Assembly: GCA_025357995.1 (NCBI GenBank)
Contig: JANYLF010000223.1
Coordinates: 1 to 6,681 of the forward strand
DNA length: 6,681 nucleotides
Source: Acidimicrobiia bacterium
Lineage (GTDB): Bacteria > Actinomycetota > Acidimicrobiia > IMCC26256 > JAENVU01
Reading direction: 5' to 3'
Shown: positions 1-5,955 of the stretch, one piece after another
Position numbering within the stretch: position 1 is the first letter of the stretch
How the letters are laid out: every line of letters begins with the position of its first letter
Translations under genes and position numbers: made by a program
The notes under the pieces: generated by a model
Seen by the model: the letters and a program-made list of their open reading frames with translations, nothing else
What the model was told of the DNA's origin: nothing
The model's database searches: none

Positions 1-885
1 GCCCATTTCGAACACGGCACGCTGCCGTGGCGTGACACGGCGATCAACGGGTGGGTGCTCGATCCGGATCGCAAGAAGATGTCGAAGAGCAAAGGCAACG
101 TCGTGACGCCGATGCCACTGCTCGAGCAACACGGCTCGGACGCGATTCGCTACTGGGCCGCGTGCGGTCGTCCCGGCACCGACACTGCGGTCGACGAAGG
201 CCAGATGAAAGTGGGCCGTCGACTCTCGATCAAGCTGCTCAACGTTTCCAAGTTCGTACTCGGAGTGATGAGCGAAGGTCCAACGGGGACGATCGTCGAC
301 CCACTCGACCGCTCGATGATGCACGCGCTCGCGTCGACGGTGAGCGAGTGTACGGACGCGTTCGCGAAGTACGACTACGCCCGTGCGCTCGAACGAGCCG
401 AGCGGTTCTTCTGGAACTTCTGCGACGACTACGTGGAGTTGGTCAAGCACCGCGCCTACGGCCCGGCCGATGACGCCGGCGCGCGATCAGCACGCGGCGC
501 CTTGAGCGTCGCGCTGTCGATTCTGCAACGCCTGTTTGCCCCGTTCCTGGTGTACGTCACCGAGGAAGTGTGGTCATGGTGGCAGGAGGGCACGATTCAT
601 CGCGCCGCCTGGCCGACGGTCGGTGAGCTCGTCTCGGACGGAGATGCGCTCGTGTTCACGGTCACGGCCGACGTGGTCGGCGCGGTGCGCAAGGCGAAGT
701 CGGACGCGAAGGTCTCCATGCGTGCCGAGGTCCTGCTCATCGTGGTGACCGACACGCAGGCGCGGCTCGACGCGCTCTCGCTCGGTGTGGGCGACGTGAA
801 GAACGCGGGCGTGGTGACCGATCTGGAGACGGTCATTGGCGATGCGTTCGCCGTGGTCGTGACGCTGGCCGCGCCCCAATCGTGA
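1..885 (+). CDS. valS: valyl-tRNA synthetase, C-terminal part (5' end outside window)
   Basis: Class I aminoacyl-tRNA synthetase that charges tRNA-Val in the cytoplasm. The frame is open from base 1, and the start codon lies upstream of the window. 294 codons are visible. The KMSKS ATP-binding loop is KMSKSKGN at visible residues 26-33, followed by the ValRS-like stretch RYWAACGRPGTDT and QMKVGRRL...KLLN...KF, which separates it from LeuRS and IleRS. The helical anticodon-binding domain follows, with the conserved TEEVW at about residues 187-191. After it come only about 100 residues with no obvious heptad-rich coiled coil, so the C-terminal tRNA-binding arm of the E. coli/Thermus enzyme seems absent. 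The shorter form is, from memory, usual in Actinobacteria. The TGA stop (883-885) overlaps the GTG start of folC, implying co-translation. The catalytic HIGH motif and the editing domain lie upstream and cannot be checked. Confidence 0.96.
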   Translation, partial: AHFEHGTLPWRDTAINGWVLDPDRKKMSKSKGNVVTPMPLLEQHGSDAIRYWAACGRPGTDTAVDEGQMKVGRRLSIKLLNVSKFVLGVMSEGPTGTIVDPLDRSMMHALASTVSECTDAFAKYDYARALERAERFFWNFCDDYVELVKHRAYGPADDAGARSARGALSVALSILQRLFAPFLVYVTEEVWSWWQEGTIHRAAWPTVGELVSDGDALVFTVTADVVGAVRKAKSDAKVSMRAEVLLIVVTDTQARLDALSLGVGDVKNAGVVTDLETVIGDAFAVVVTLAAPQS

Positions 886-2231
886 CCATCACCGAGGCCC
901 TCGCGTGGCTGGACGGTCACGTCAACCTCGAGACCGGCGTGGGGTTTACGCCCGAGCGCCAGCGCGGTGCGCCCACGCTCGACCGGATTCGCGAGCTCAC
1001 CGCACTGCTGGGGACCCCGCAGCTCGAATACCCGGCGGTGCACATCACCGGGACCAACGGGAAGGGCTCGACCGCCCGCATGATCGCGTCGCTGTTCGAG
1101 GCGAGCGGTCGTTCGACGGGGCTCACCACCAGTCCGCACCTCGAGCAGGTGAACGAACGCATCGTCTGGAACGACGAGCCGATTCCCGACGACGAACTCG
1201 CGCGTGTGCTTACCCAGATCGCGGCCGTCGAAGAGTTCCTTACCGAGTCGCCGAGCTACTTCGAGATCATGATCGCGGCTGCCTTCACATACTTTGCCGA
1301 TGTTGCGGTCGATGTCGCCGTGGTCGAGGTAGGCATGGGCGGCTCGTGGGATGCCACGAATGTGATCGCCGCTCCGATCGTGGTCGTCACCAACGTGGAG
1401 CTCGATCACACGGAGTACCTGGGTGAGACCCGGGCGGCGATCGCAGCCGACAAGGCCGGGATTGTGATGCCCGAGTCCACCTTGATCCTGGGCGAGTCCG
1501 ATCCCGAGCTGCGGCCGATCTTCGCAGCCCGAAACGCCGAGCGAATGCTGGTGCGCGATGAGGACTTCGGTGTCGTGGCCGGCCACATCGCCCATGGCGG
1601 CCGTCTCCTCACGCTTCGAACCCCCCGCGCGCAGTACGCGGACGTCTTCGTGTCGCTGCACGGCGCGCACCAGGCCGACAACGCGGCGCTCGCGTTGGCC
1701 GCAGTGGAAACCGCGATCGGCCACGTGCTCGACGAAGACATCGTCCACGAAGGGTTCGCACGCGTGGAATCGCCGGGCCGGTTGGAGGTGGTGGGCACTC
1801 AACCGTTGGTCGTGCTCGACGGCGCACACAACGTCGCCGGGGTACGCGCGTTGTATGCCGCATTGGCGGAAGAGTTTCCCGATTCGCCGCGCACGCTGGT
1901 CGTCGGGCTGATGCGCGAGAAGCACGCGACCGAGATGCTCGAGGCGCTCGATGTCGGGTCCGTCGAACGATTGGTGTGCTCGACGCCACCCACACCGCGC
2001 GGGATGGGCGCCCACATCGTCGCGGATGCGGCGATCGCGCTCGGCGTGGATCCCGATCGCATCGATGTGCACCGCGACGTGGCGGCGGCAGTGGCGCGAG
2101 CGCTCGAGGTCACGGGAACCGACGGTCAGATCCTGATCACCGGATCGCTGTATCTCGTGGGTGCGGCGCGTGCGGCGATGCGAGCGCCGGCGACCCAGCG
2201 TCGAGACGCCGGGTTCTCCGAGCGGGCGTGA
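882..2231 (+). CDS. folC: folylpolyglutamate synthase / Mur ligase family (FolC)
   Basis: Adds glutamate units by gamma-peptide linkage to reduced folates using ATP. Some family members also make dihydrofolate from dihydropteroate, and the sequence does not settle whether this one does. The protein has 449 residues, usual for the family. The Mur-ligase P-loop TGTNGKGST is at residues 56-64 and the folate-side motif TSPHLEQVNERI at about 83-94. VEVGMGGSWDATNV is at 147-160, and DHTEYLG at 174-180 carries the metal-binding His. K190 in DKAGI is the position of the carbamylated lysine in the family. The C-terminal domain has VLDGAHN at 311-317. GGSWDATN differs from the commoner GGRLDATN. The GTG start at 882 overlaps the valS stop as GTGA, and no ATG fits the conserved N-terminus better. 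The last 15 or so residues are Ala/Arg-rich and poorly conserved in character. Confidence 0.95.
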   Translation: MTITEALAWLDGHVNLETGVGFTPERQRGAPTLDRIRELTALLGTPQLEYPAVHITGTNGKGSTARMIASLFEASGRSTGLTTSPHLEQVNERIVWNDEPIPDDELARVLTQIAAVEEFLTESPSYFEIMIAAAFTYFADVAVDVAVVEVGMGGSWDATNVIAAPIVVVTNVELDHTEYLGETRAAIAADKAGIVMPESTLILGESDPELRPIFAARNAERMLVRDEDFGVVAGHIAHGGRLLTLRTPRAQYADVFVSLHGAHQADNAALALAAVETAIGHVLDEDIVHEGFARVESPGRLEVVGTQPLVVLDGAHNVAGVRALYAALAEEFPDSPRTLVVGLMREKHATEMLEALDVGSVERLVCSTPPTPRGMGAHIVADAAIALGVDPDRIDVHRDVAAAVARALEVTGTDGQILITGSLYLVGAARAAMRAPATQRRDAGFSERA

Positions 2232-2330
2232 CGTGACCAATGCCACGGCGTGAACGATTGACGGTCCTGGCCCCGCCGGGGCAACGTGGCGGTCGCCGAG
2301 TCCGGCTCCGTTCATACCCCGGGAGATTCG
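2232..2330. other. intergenic gap with a small GC-only hairpin
   Basis: This 99-base stretch is the longest gap in the window. It contains a perfect inverted repeat, GCCCC (2270-2274) / GGGGC (2278-2282), with a 3-base loop and no T-run after it, so it is at best a weak terminator or an mRNA structure. A TTGACG hexamer at 2258-2263 has no -10 at proper spacing. I see no RNA gene. Confidence 0.35.
2321..2325 (+). promoter_or_regulatory. ribosome binding site deciding the start of the DinB-like gene
   Basis: GGGAG lies five bases upstream of the ATG at 2331. It favours this ATG over the in-frame GTG at 2286, which would add 15 residues that look unlike the family. Confidence 0.55.
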
Positions 2331-2993
2331 ATGAGCTTGCCGCGCACCGTCACACAGTCCGAGTTCGAACCGGAGGTCGGGCGCTTCGAGGACCTCATCC
2401 GCTCGGTCGACGCGACCGACTGGGATCGCCCGAGTCGCTGCGCCGGTTGGACCGCAGGTGATGTGGCCAAGCACGTGGTCGGCCAATTCGCCGATGTGGT
2501 GGCCGGCCGGTTCGACGGACTCGGATCCGACGAAGTGACGCAGCGCGAAGTCGACGAGCGCGCGGGGCGAAGCGCAAAGGAAGTGGCGGACGAGCTGGCG
2601 GAGATTCGGCCATCGCTCGCGGGTCTGCTCGCGATGTTCGACGACGGTGCGTGGAACTCGCCCGCGCCCGGCGGCGCGGCGGGCACGCTCGGACAAGGTG
2701 TGGAAGCACTGTGGTCCGACATGGTGTTGCACGCGGACGACATCCGCGCGGCCGCCGGTCGGGGCGCACCCGCCGACGTGAACACGAAGGCAGCGGCATC
2801 ACACATCGCGGACATTCTCACCCAGCGTGATTGGAAGTCGGTGACGATCGCACTCGACGGCCTCCCCGAGTTCGACGTGTCGGGCGGCGGCGAGCGCATC
2901 ACCGGGTCCGCCTGGCCCTTCGTCCTCGCCGCGACCGGCCGCGGCGACCTCGAAGCCCTCGGCCTCGACCCCTCCGCCAACATTTATGGATAA
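2331..2993 (+). CDS. maleylpyruvate isomerase N-terminal / DinB-like metal-binding protein (TIGR03086-like)
   Basis: A 220-residue protein of the superfamily that includes mycothiol-dependent maleylpyruvate isomerase. Members are four-helix-bundle proteins that bind a divalent metal, and many are thought to be thiol-dependent transferases. The true substrate here is unknown. Helix one reads F-E-D-L-I...DWDRPSRCAGWTAGDVAKH, with the first metal-ligand candidate His at residue 48 in the family motif C-x-x-W-x-x-x-D-V-x-x-H. The second site is DMVLHADDIRAAAGR, with His134 and Asp130 four residues earlier, where the isomerase has Glu. The C-terminal segment ITGSAWPFVLAATGR (190-204) followed by LGLD and a final NIYG resembles the second domain or tail of these proteins. 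There is no signal peptide or membrane segment. It sits between folC and ndk, a slot that in Streptomyces holds a small DUF4233 membrane protein as I recall, so it is likely a lineage-specific insertion without a known link to its neighbours. An alternative start is GTG 2286. Confidence 0.8.
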   Translation: MSLPRTVTQSEFEPEVGRFEDLIRSVDATDWDRPSRCAGWTAGDVAKHVVGQFADVVAGRFDGLGSDEVTQREVDERAGRSAKEVADELAEIRPSLAGLLAMFDDGAWNSPAPGGAAGTLGQGVEALWSDMVLHADDIRAAAGRGAPADVNTKAAASHIADILTQRDWKSVTIALDGLPEFDVSGGGERITGSAWPFVLAATGRGDLEALGLDPSANIYG

Positions 2994-3008
2994 GGGGGCG
3001 CGAGCCTC

Positions 3009-3014
3009 TACATT
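3009..3014 (+). promoter_or_regulatory. candidate -10 element of ndk (leaderless promoter)
   Basis: TACATT fits the actinobacterial TANNNT -10. It ends eight bases before the ndk ATG, so the predicted transcription start falls on or within about two bases of that ATG. The 29-base gap has no Shine-Dalgarno sequence, which supports leaderless initiation. No convincing -35 is visible. Confidence 0.5.
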
Positions 3015-3022
3015 CCCGCCTT

Positions 3023-3433
3023 ATGACTGATCGGACACTGGTTCTGTGTAAGCCCGATGCCGTGGAGCGTCAACTGGTCGGCGAGATCATCCGGCGCATC
3101 GAGGGGAAGCAACTCACCATCGTCGCGATGGATCTCCGCCTGCTCGACCGAGCGACGGCTGAGGCGCACTACGCCGAGCACGTCGACAAGCCGTTCTTCG
3201 AGGAATTGGTGACGTTCATCACGCGGAGCCCCCTCGTCGCGATCGTGGCCGAAGGTCCCGAGGCGTTCAAGGTGTGGCGCACGCTGATGGGGGCCACGAA
3301 TCCCCGAGAGGCCGCGCCGGGCACCATTCGCGGTGATCTGGCCATCGAAATGGGCGAAAACCTCGTGCACGGATCGGACGCGCCGGAGTCGGCCGCGCGT
3401 GAGATCGCACTGTTCTTCCCCGGTCTTGCCTGA
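3023..3433 (+). CDS. ndk: nucleoside diphosphate kinase
   Basis: Transfers the gamma-phosphate between nucleoside triphosphates and diphosphates by a ping-pong mechanism through a phosphohistidine, balancing NTP and dNTP pools in the cytoplasm. It has 136 residues, the usual bacterial length. All key residues of the family are in register: K10 in LVLCKPDA, Y50, R86, T92 in GATNP, R103 in GTIRGD, N113, and the catalytic H116 in NLVHGSD. The residue after HGSD is Ala120, where Ser is commoner (HGSDS). The reading frame is open further upstream, but conservation begins exactly at this ATG, and the earlier frame runs through the preceding gene. There is no ribosome binding site, so the mRNA is probably leaderless. 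It stands 29 bases after the DinB-like gene and 91 bases before mreB. Confidence 0.97.
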   Translation: MTDRTLVLCKPDAVERQLVGEIIRRIEGKQLTIVAMDLRLLDRATAEAHYAEHVDKPFFEELVTFITRSPLVAIVAEGPEAFKVWRTLMGATNPREAAPGTIRGDLAIEMGENLVHGSDAPESAAREIALFFPGLA

Positions 3434-3483
3434 CCCGAACGCGCACGTCAGAGGGCGAAGTGGAGTTTGTGGGCGCAACCTCG

Positions 3484-3489
3484 TAGCCT
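3484..3489 (+). promoter_or_regulatory. candidate -10 element of the mreBCD-PBP operon
   Basis: TAGCCT, preceded by ACCTCG, fits TANNNT and lies in the 91-base ndk-mreB gap. It would start transcription near 3496-3498, giving a leader of about 28 bases that contains the mreB ribosome binding site. The -35 position (TGGAGT at 3461-3466) is a poor match, so read-through from ndk remains possible. Confidence 0.4.
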
Positions 3490-3493
3490 GAGC

Positions 3494-3511
3494 CGCCCCG
3501 GCACGCCCCGG
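3494..3511 (+). repeat. tandem CGCCCCGG pair in the mreB leader
   Basis: The octamer CGCCCCGG occurs at 3494-3501 and again at 3504-3511, a 10-base period. The second copy runs into the GGAGG ribosome binding site. It may be an operator-like or structural element, or simply chance in GC-rich DNA. Confidence 0.35.
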
Positions 3512-3514
3512 AGG
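3510..3514 (+). promoter_or_regulatory. mreB ribosome binding site
   Basis: GGAGG is the strongest Shine-Dalgarno match in the window. It lies ten bases before the GTG at 3525 and supports that codon as the mreB start. Confidence 0.6.
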
Positions 3515-3524
3515 CTGTTGCACC

Positions 3525-4559
3525 GTGTCAGATTCTTCTTTGTTCTCATCGCTCGTCGGCGGTGACATGGCCGTCGATCTCGGCACGGCCAACACGTTGA
3601 TCTACGTGCGCGGGCGCGGGATCGTGCTCAACGAGCCCTCGGTGGTCGCGATCAACACGAAGGATGGCCGCCCGCTTGCTGTCGGCGCCGAGGCGAAGCG
3701 CATGATCGGCCGGACTCCCGGGCATATCCAGGCGATTCGCCCGCTCAAGGACGGCGTGATCGCCGACTTCGACATCTGCGAGAAGATGCTTCGGTACTTC
3801 ATCCAGCGCGTGCACACGCGTCGCTGGGCGCGTCCGCGCATGGTGATCTGTGTGCCGTCGGGCGTCACCGGAGTGGAGCAGCGCGCGGTGGTCGACGCGG
3901 CTGAGCACGCGGGCGCCCGCAAGCCGGCCGACATCATCGAGGAGCCGATGGCGGCTGCGATCGGCGCGGGACTTCCGGTCCACGAGCCGGCCGGCAACAT
4001 GGTGGTCGACATCGGCGGTGGCACCACGGAGGTCGCGGTCATCTCGCTCGGCGGCATTGTCGCGAGCGAATCGATTCGCATCGCGGGCGACGAGCTCGAC
4101 GAGTCGATCATCAACTACGTGAAGAAGGAATACTCACTCGCGTTGGGCGAGCGCACCGCCGAAGAGATCAAGATCGCGTTGGCGAGCGCGCACCCGTTGC
4201 AAGAGGAGCTCTATGCCGAGGTGCGCGGCCGCGACCTCGTGAGCGGGTTGCCGAAGACGATCGTCGTGTCGACCGAAGAGATCCGCGAGGCGATCGAAGA
4301 GCCGGTGTCCGCGATCGTCGACGCGGTGAAGGTCACGCTCGACAAGACGCCGCCCGAGCTCGCGGCCGACATCATGGAGCGCGGCATCGTGATCACCGGT
4401 GGTGGCGCGCTGCTCCACGGCCTGGACTCGCGGCTGGAATCCGAGACCGGCATGCCGATCATCATCGCCGAAAACCCCTTGTATTCCGTGGTGATCGGTT
4501 CCGGGCAATACCTCGAAGAGGCCGCGTTCAAGAACCTGATTTCCCAGAAGCATTCCTGA
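3525..4559 (+). CDS. mreB: rod shape-determining protein MreB, bacterial actin
   Basis: ATP-binding actin homologue that forms membrane-associated filaments steering lateral-wall peptidoglycan synthesis. It has 344 residues, full length for the family. The phosphate-1 loop DLGTANT is at residues 18-24, followed by the MreB signature IVLNEPSVVAI (33-43). Other blocks are VCVP-like VICVPSGVT (107-115), the hydrolysis-site segment IIEEPMAAAIGAG (137-149), the phosphate-2 loop DIGGGTTE (162-169) and the adenosine motif GIVITGGGALLHGLD (287-301). The N-terminus (SDSSLFSSLVGG) is hydrophobic but lacks the basic amphipathic helix of E. coli MreB. The GTG start is set by GGAGG ten bases upstream, and the next ATG (residue 15) would cut too close to the phosphate-1 loop. 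It is first in the mreB-mreC-mreD-PBP operon. The stop lies inside a short hairpin that continues into the mreC leader. Confidence 0.98.
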   Translation: MSDSSLFSSLVGGDMAVDLGTANTLIYVRGRGIVLNEPSVVAINTKDGRPLAVGAEAKRMIGRTPGHIQAIRPLKDGVIADFDICEKMLRYFIQRVHTRRWARPRMVICVPSGVTGVEQRAVVDAAEHAGARKPADIIEEPMAAAIGAGLPVHEPAGNMVVDIGGGTTEVAVISLGGIVASESIRIAGDELDESIINYVKKEYSLALGERTAEEIKIALASAHPLQEELYAEVRGRDLVSGLPKTIVVSTEEIREAIEEPVSAIVDAVKVTLDKTPPELAADIMERGIVITGGGALLHGLDSRLESETGMPIIIAENPLYSVVIGSGQYLEEAAFKNLISQKHS

Positions 4560-4578
4560 GTCGGTCTCAGGGTCTGAG
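4554..4578 (+). promoter_or_regulatory. alternating hairpin arms at the mreB/mreC junction
   Basis: CCTGAG (4555-4560, holding the mreB TGA), CTCAGG (4566-4571) and CTGAG (4574-4578) follow one another. The middle arm can pair with the first (six bases, loop TCGGT, plus one G-T pair outside) or with the third (five bases, loop GGT), but not both. The third arm supplies the GAG that is the only Shine-Dalgarno-like core before mreC, eight bases from its GTG. No T-run follows, so it is not a standard terminator. Confidence 0.4.
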
Positions 4579-4586
4579 CGAGAACA

Positions 4587-5417
4587 GTGGCGGAGCATCG
4601 ATCGAATCGACGGCGCACGATCCTGATCTTGTTGGTGCTCACCTCGATCACGTTGATCACGCTCGACACCCGCGGCGGTGACACCGGTATCGGAGGCACC
4701 GTGCGCAACGCGGCGCGGGACGCGTTTGCGCCGGTCCAGAGCGGCGTCGACGACCTGATCAGCCCTATCGGCGACTGGTGGGACGGTGTCACTCGCGCCG
4801 GTGATATCAAGCGTGAGAACCGCCGCCTCCGGCGTGAGTTGCAGGCCGCGCAGGGCCAGGTGCACAACGCCCGCGCCGCGCTCCGCGAGATCGAACAGCT
4901 CAAGGCGATCGCGCATCTCCCGTTCGCACCGACGATTCCTGGAGTCGACGCGCAGATCGTCGTCGGATCGCCCGGCAACTTCGAGGCGACGGTGAGCGTG
5001 AACAAGGGTTCTGACGACGGTCTCGCGCCCGACATGCCGGTGGTATCCGGTCGGGGATTGCTCGGCAAGCTCGGGCGCGTCTCGGGAAGACGCGCCACCG
5101 TCGTGCTGCTCACCGATCGCGATTCCGGTGTCGGCGTGCGCGACGTGCGCTCTGGGAGTACCGGCGCGGTGAGCGGAAGCCCCGACGCGCGCATGCAGAC
5201 CCTCGACCCGTTCGACGCGAAGCCGGATTTCAAGGTCGGCGATGAAGTGGTCACGATCGGCAGCGCGCTGGGTCCATTCCCTGCCGACATTCCGGTCGGA
5301 CGCGTCGTCGCGGTGCATCGTCGGCCTGGCGACCTGCGCACGAATGTGAGCGTGGCGCTGTATGCCGACGCGACCGACACCGAGTTCGTACGGATCCTCC
5401 AATGGCCGGTGCCGTGA
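4587..5417 (+). CDS. mreC: rod shape-determining protein MreC
   Basis: Bitopic membrane protein whose extracytoplasmic part binds and activates the elongation PBP. The protein has 276 residues. A basic N-terminus (RSNRRR, 5-10) is followed by one membrane segment at about 11-26 (TILILLVLTSITLITL), giving an inside-N, outside-C topology. A charged coiled coil at about 70-110 (IKRENRRLRREL onwards) is the dimerisation helix. The two-part beta domain at about 115-276 shows family blocks VNKGSDDGLAPDMPVV, GLLGKL and VVLLTDRDSGVGV. The GTG start has only a weak GAG-type ribosome binding site, located in a possible hairpin, so translation may depend on ribosomes arriving from mreB. Its end overlaps mreD. 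In Streptomyces the equivalent operon acts chiefly in aerial hyphae and spore wall, as established knowledge; the role here is assumed to be general cell elongation. Confidence 0.96.
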   Translation: MAEHRSNRRRTILILLVLTSITLITLDTRGGDTGIGGTVRNAARDAFAPVQSGVDDLISPIGDWWDGVTRAGDIKRENRRLRRELQAAQGQVHNARAALREIEQLKAIAHLPFAPTIPGVDAQIVVGSPGNFEATVSVNKGSDDGLAPDMPVVSGRGLLGKLGRVSGRRATVVLLTDRDSGVGVRDVRSGSTGAVSGSPDARMQTLDPFDAKPDFKVGDEVVTIGSALGPFPADIPVGRVVAVHRRPGDLRTNVSVALYADATDTEFVRILQWPVP

Positions 5418-5941
5418 CCGTGGTCCGCCTGATCCGTCTCACGTTGTTGCTCGTGCTCCTCGTCGTCCTGCAGACGACGATCGTTCCCCACTTGCGCGTG
5501 GCGGGCGTGGTCCCGGATCTGGGGTTGGTGGCGGCAGTCGCAATGGCGGTGCGGTACGGGCCGGAGCTGGGAGCGTCCTTCGGCTTTGCCGCCGGCCTGG
5601 CGACCGATCTGTTTCTCCAAACGCCGTTGGGCCTTGCGGCGCTCGCGTTTGCGCTGACCGCGTACGCGGTCGGTCGGCTCCAGAACTCGCTCGTGCGACC
5701 GGCGTGGTGGGTGCGCCCGGCGATCGGTGCAGGCGCGGGGGTGCTCGCCGGCCTGTTGTTCGTGGGGTTCGGCGCAGTCGTCGGCCAGGACCAACTTTTC
5801 GCGCTGCACTCGATCCGCACGATTCTCCTGGCCGCGGTGTACGACGGGGTTGTCGCGCTCGTGATCTTCCCGCTTGCCATCTCGGTCGCCGACCCGCGTA
5901 CCGGCGGCGCACGCGGCGCGACAGGATATTCCCCATCATGA
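5402..5941 (+). CDS. mreD: rod shape-determining protein MreD
   Basis: Small polytopic inner-membrane partner of MreC in the elongasome. It has 179 residues and about five or six hydrophobic segments (roughly 9-28, 36-50, 56-71, 77-92, 104-127 and 140-163). The family signature VPDLGLVAAVAMAVRYG (37-53) is followed by GFAAGLATDLF (61-71) and TPLGLAALAF (74-83). The ATG start overlaps mreC by 16 bases, with a weak GGA seven bases upstream. An in-frame GTG at 5414 would give a 175-residue protein and a 4-base GTGA overlap with the mreC stop, just like valS/folC, so the start is not settled. The C-terminal tail (about 164-179) is Gly/Arg-rich and hydrophilic. Its TGA sits in an ATGA that opens the five-codon mini-ORF leading to the PBP gene. 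Confidence 0.92.
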   Translation: MAGAVTVVRLIRLTLLLVLLVVLQTTIVPHLRVAGVVPDLGLVAAVAMAVRYGPELGASFGFAAGLATDLFLQTPLGLAALAFALTAYAVGRLQNSLVRPAWWVRPAIGAGAGVLAGLLFVGFGAVVGQDQLFALHSIRTILLAAVYDGVVALVIFPLAISVADPRTGGARGATGYSPS

Positions 5942-5955
5942 TTGAACCGGCATGA
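5938..5955 (+). other. five-codon mini-ORF (MIEPA) bridging mreD and the PBP gene
   Basis: ATGATTGAACCGGCATGA encodes MIEPA then TGA. Its ATG overlaps the mreD stop as ATGA (5938-5941), and its TGA overlaps the PBP start as ATGA (5952-5955). An AGGA at 5923-5926 lies 11 bases before its ATG, better than anything in front of the PBP start. Translation is not shown; it could be a coupling relay or coincidence. Confidence 0.35.

Noticed and set aside
2258..2286. TTGACG as a -35 box for the DinB-like gene
   Set aside because: At 16-18 bases downstream there is only GC-rich sequence with no TANNNT, so no promoter can be assembled.
2286..2330. GTG start 15 codons upstream for the DinB-like gene
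   Set aside because: ATG 2331 has a GGGAG at five bases and fits the usual short N-terminus before the first helix. The GTG is kept only as an alternative.
597..2732. A 711-codon open frame on the - strand opposite valS, folC and the DinB-like gene
   Set aside because: It is a mirror of the high G/C third-position bias of three recognisable genes on the + strand, has no family motif and is rich in Arg/His/Gly of the kind seen in shadow frames.
2831..3022. Upstream extension of ndk by 64 codons
   Set aside because: The extension runs out of frame through the preceding gene, is Arg-rich, and family conservation starts exactly at ATG 3023.
4134..5809. Overlapping - strand open frames of 422 and 532 codons opposite mreB, mreC and mreD
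   Set aside because: Both lie entirely opposite clear MreB, MreC and MreD coding sequence and show low-complexity Arg/Ser/Pro composition without motifs.
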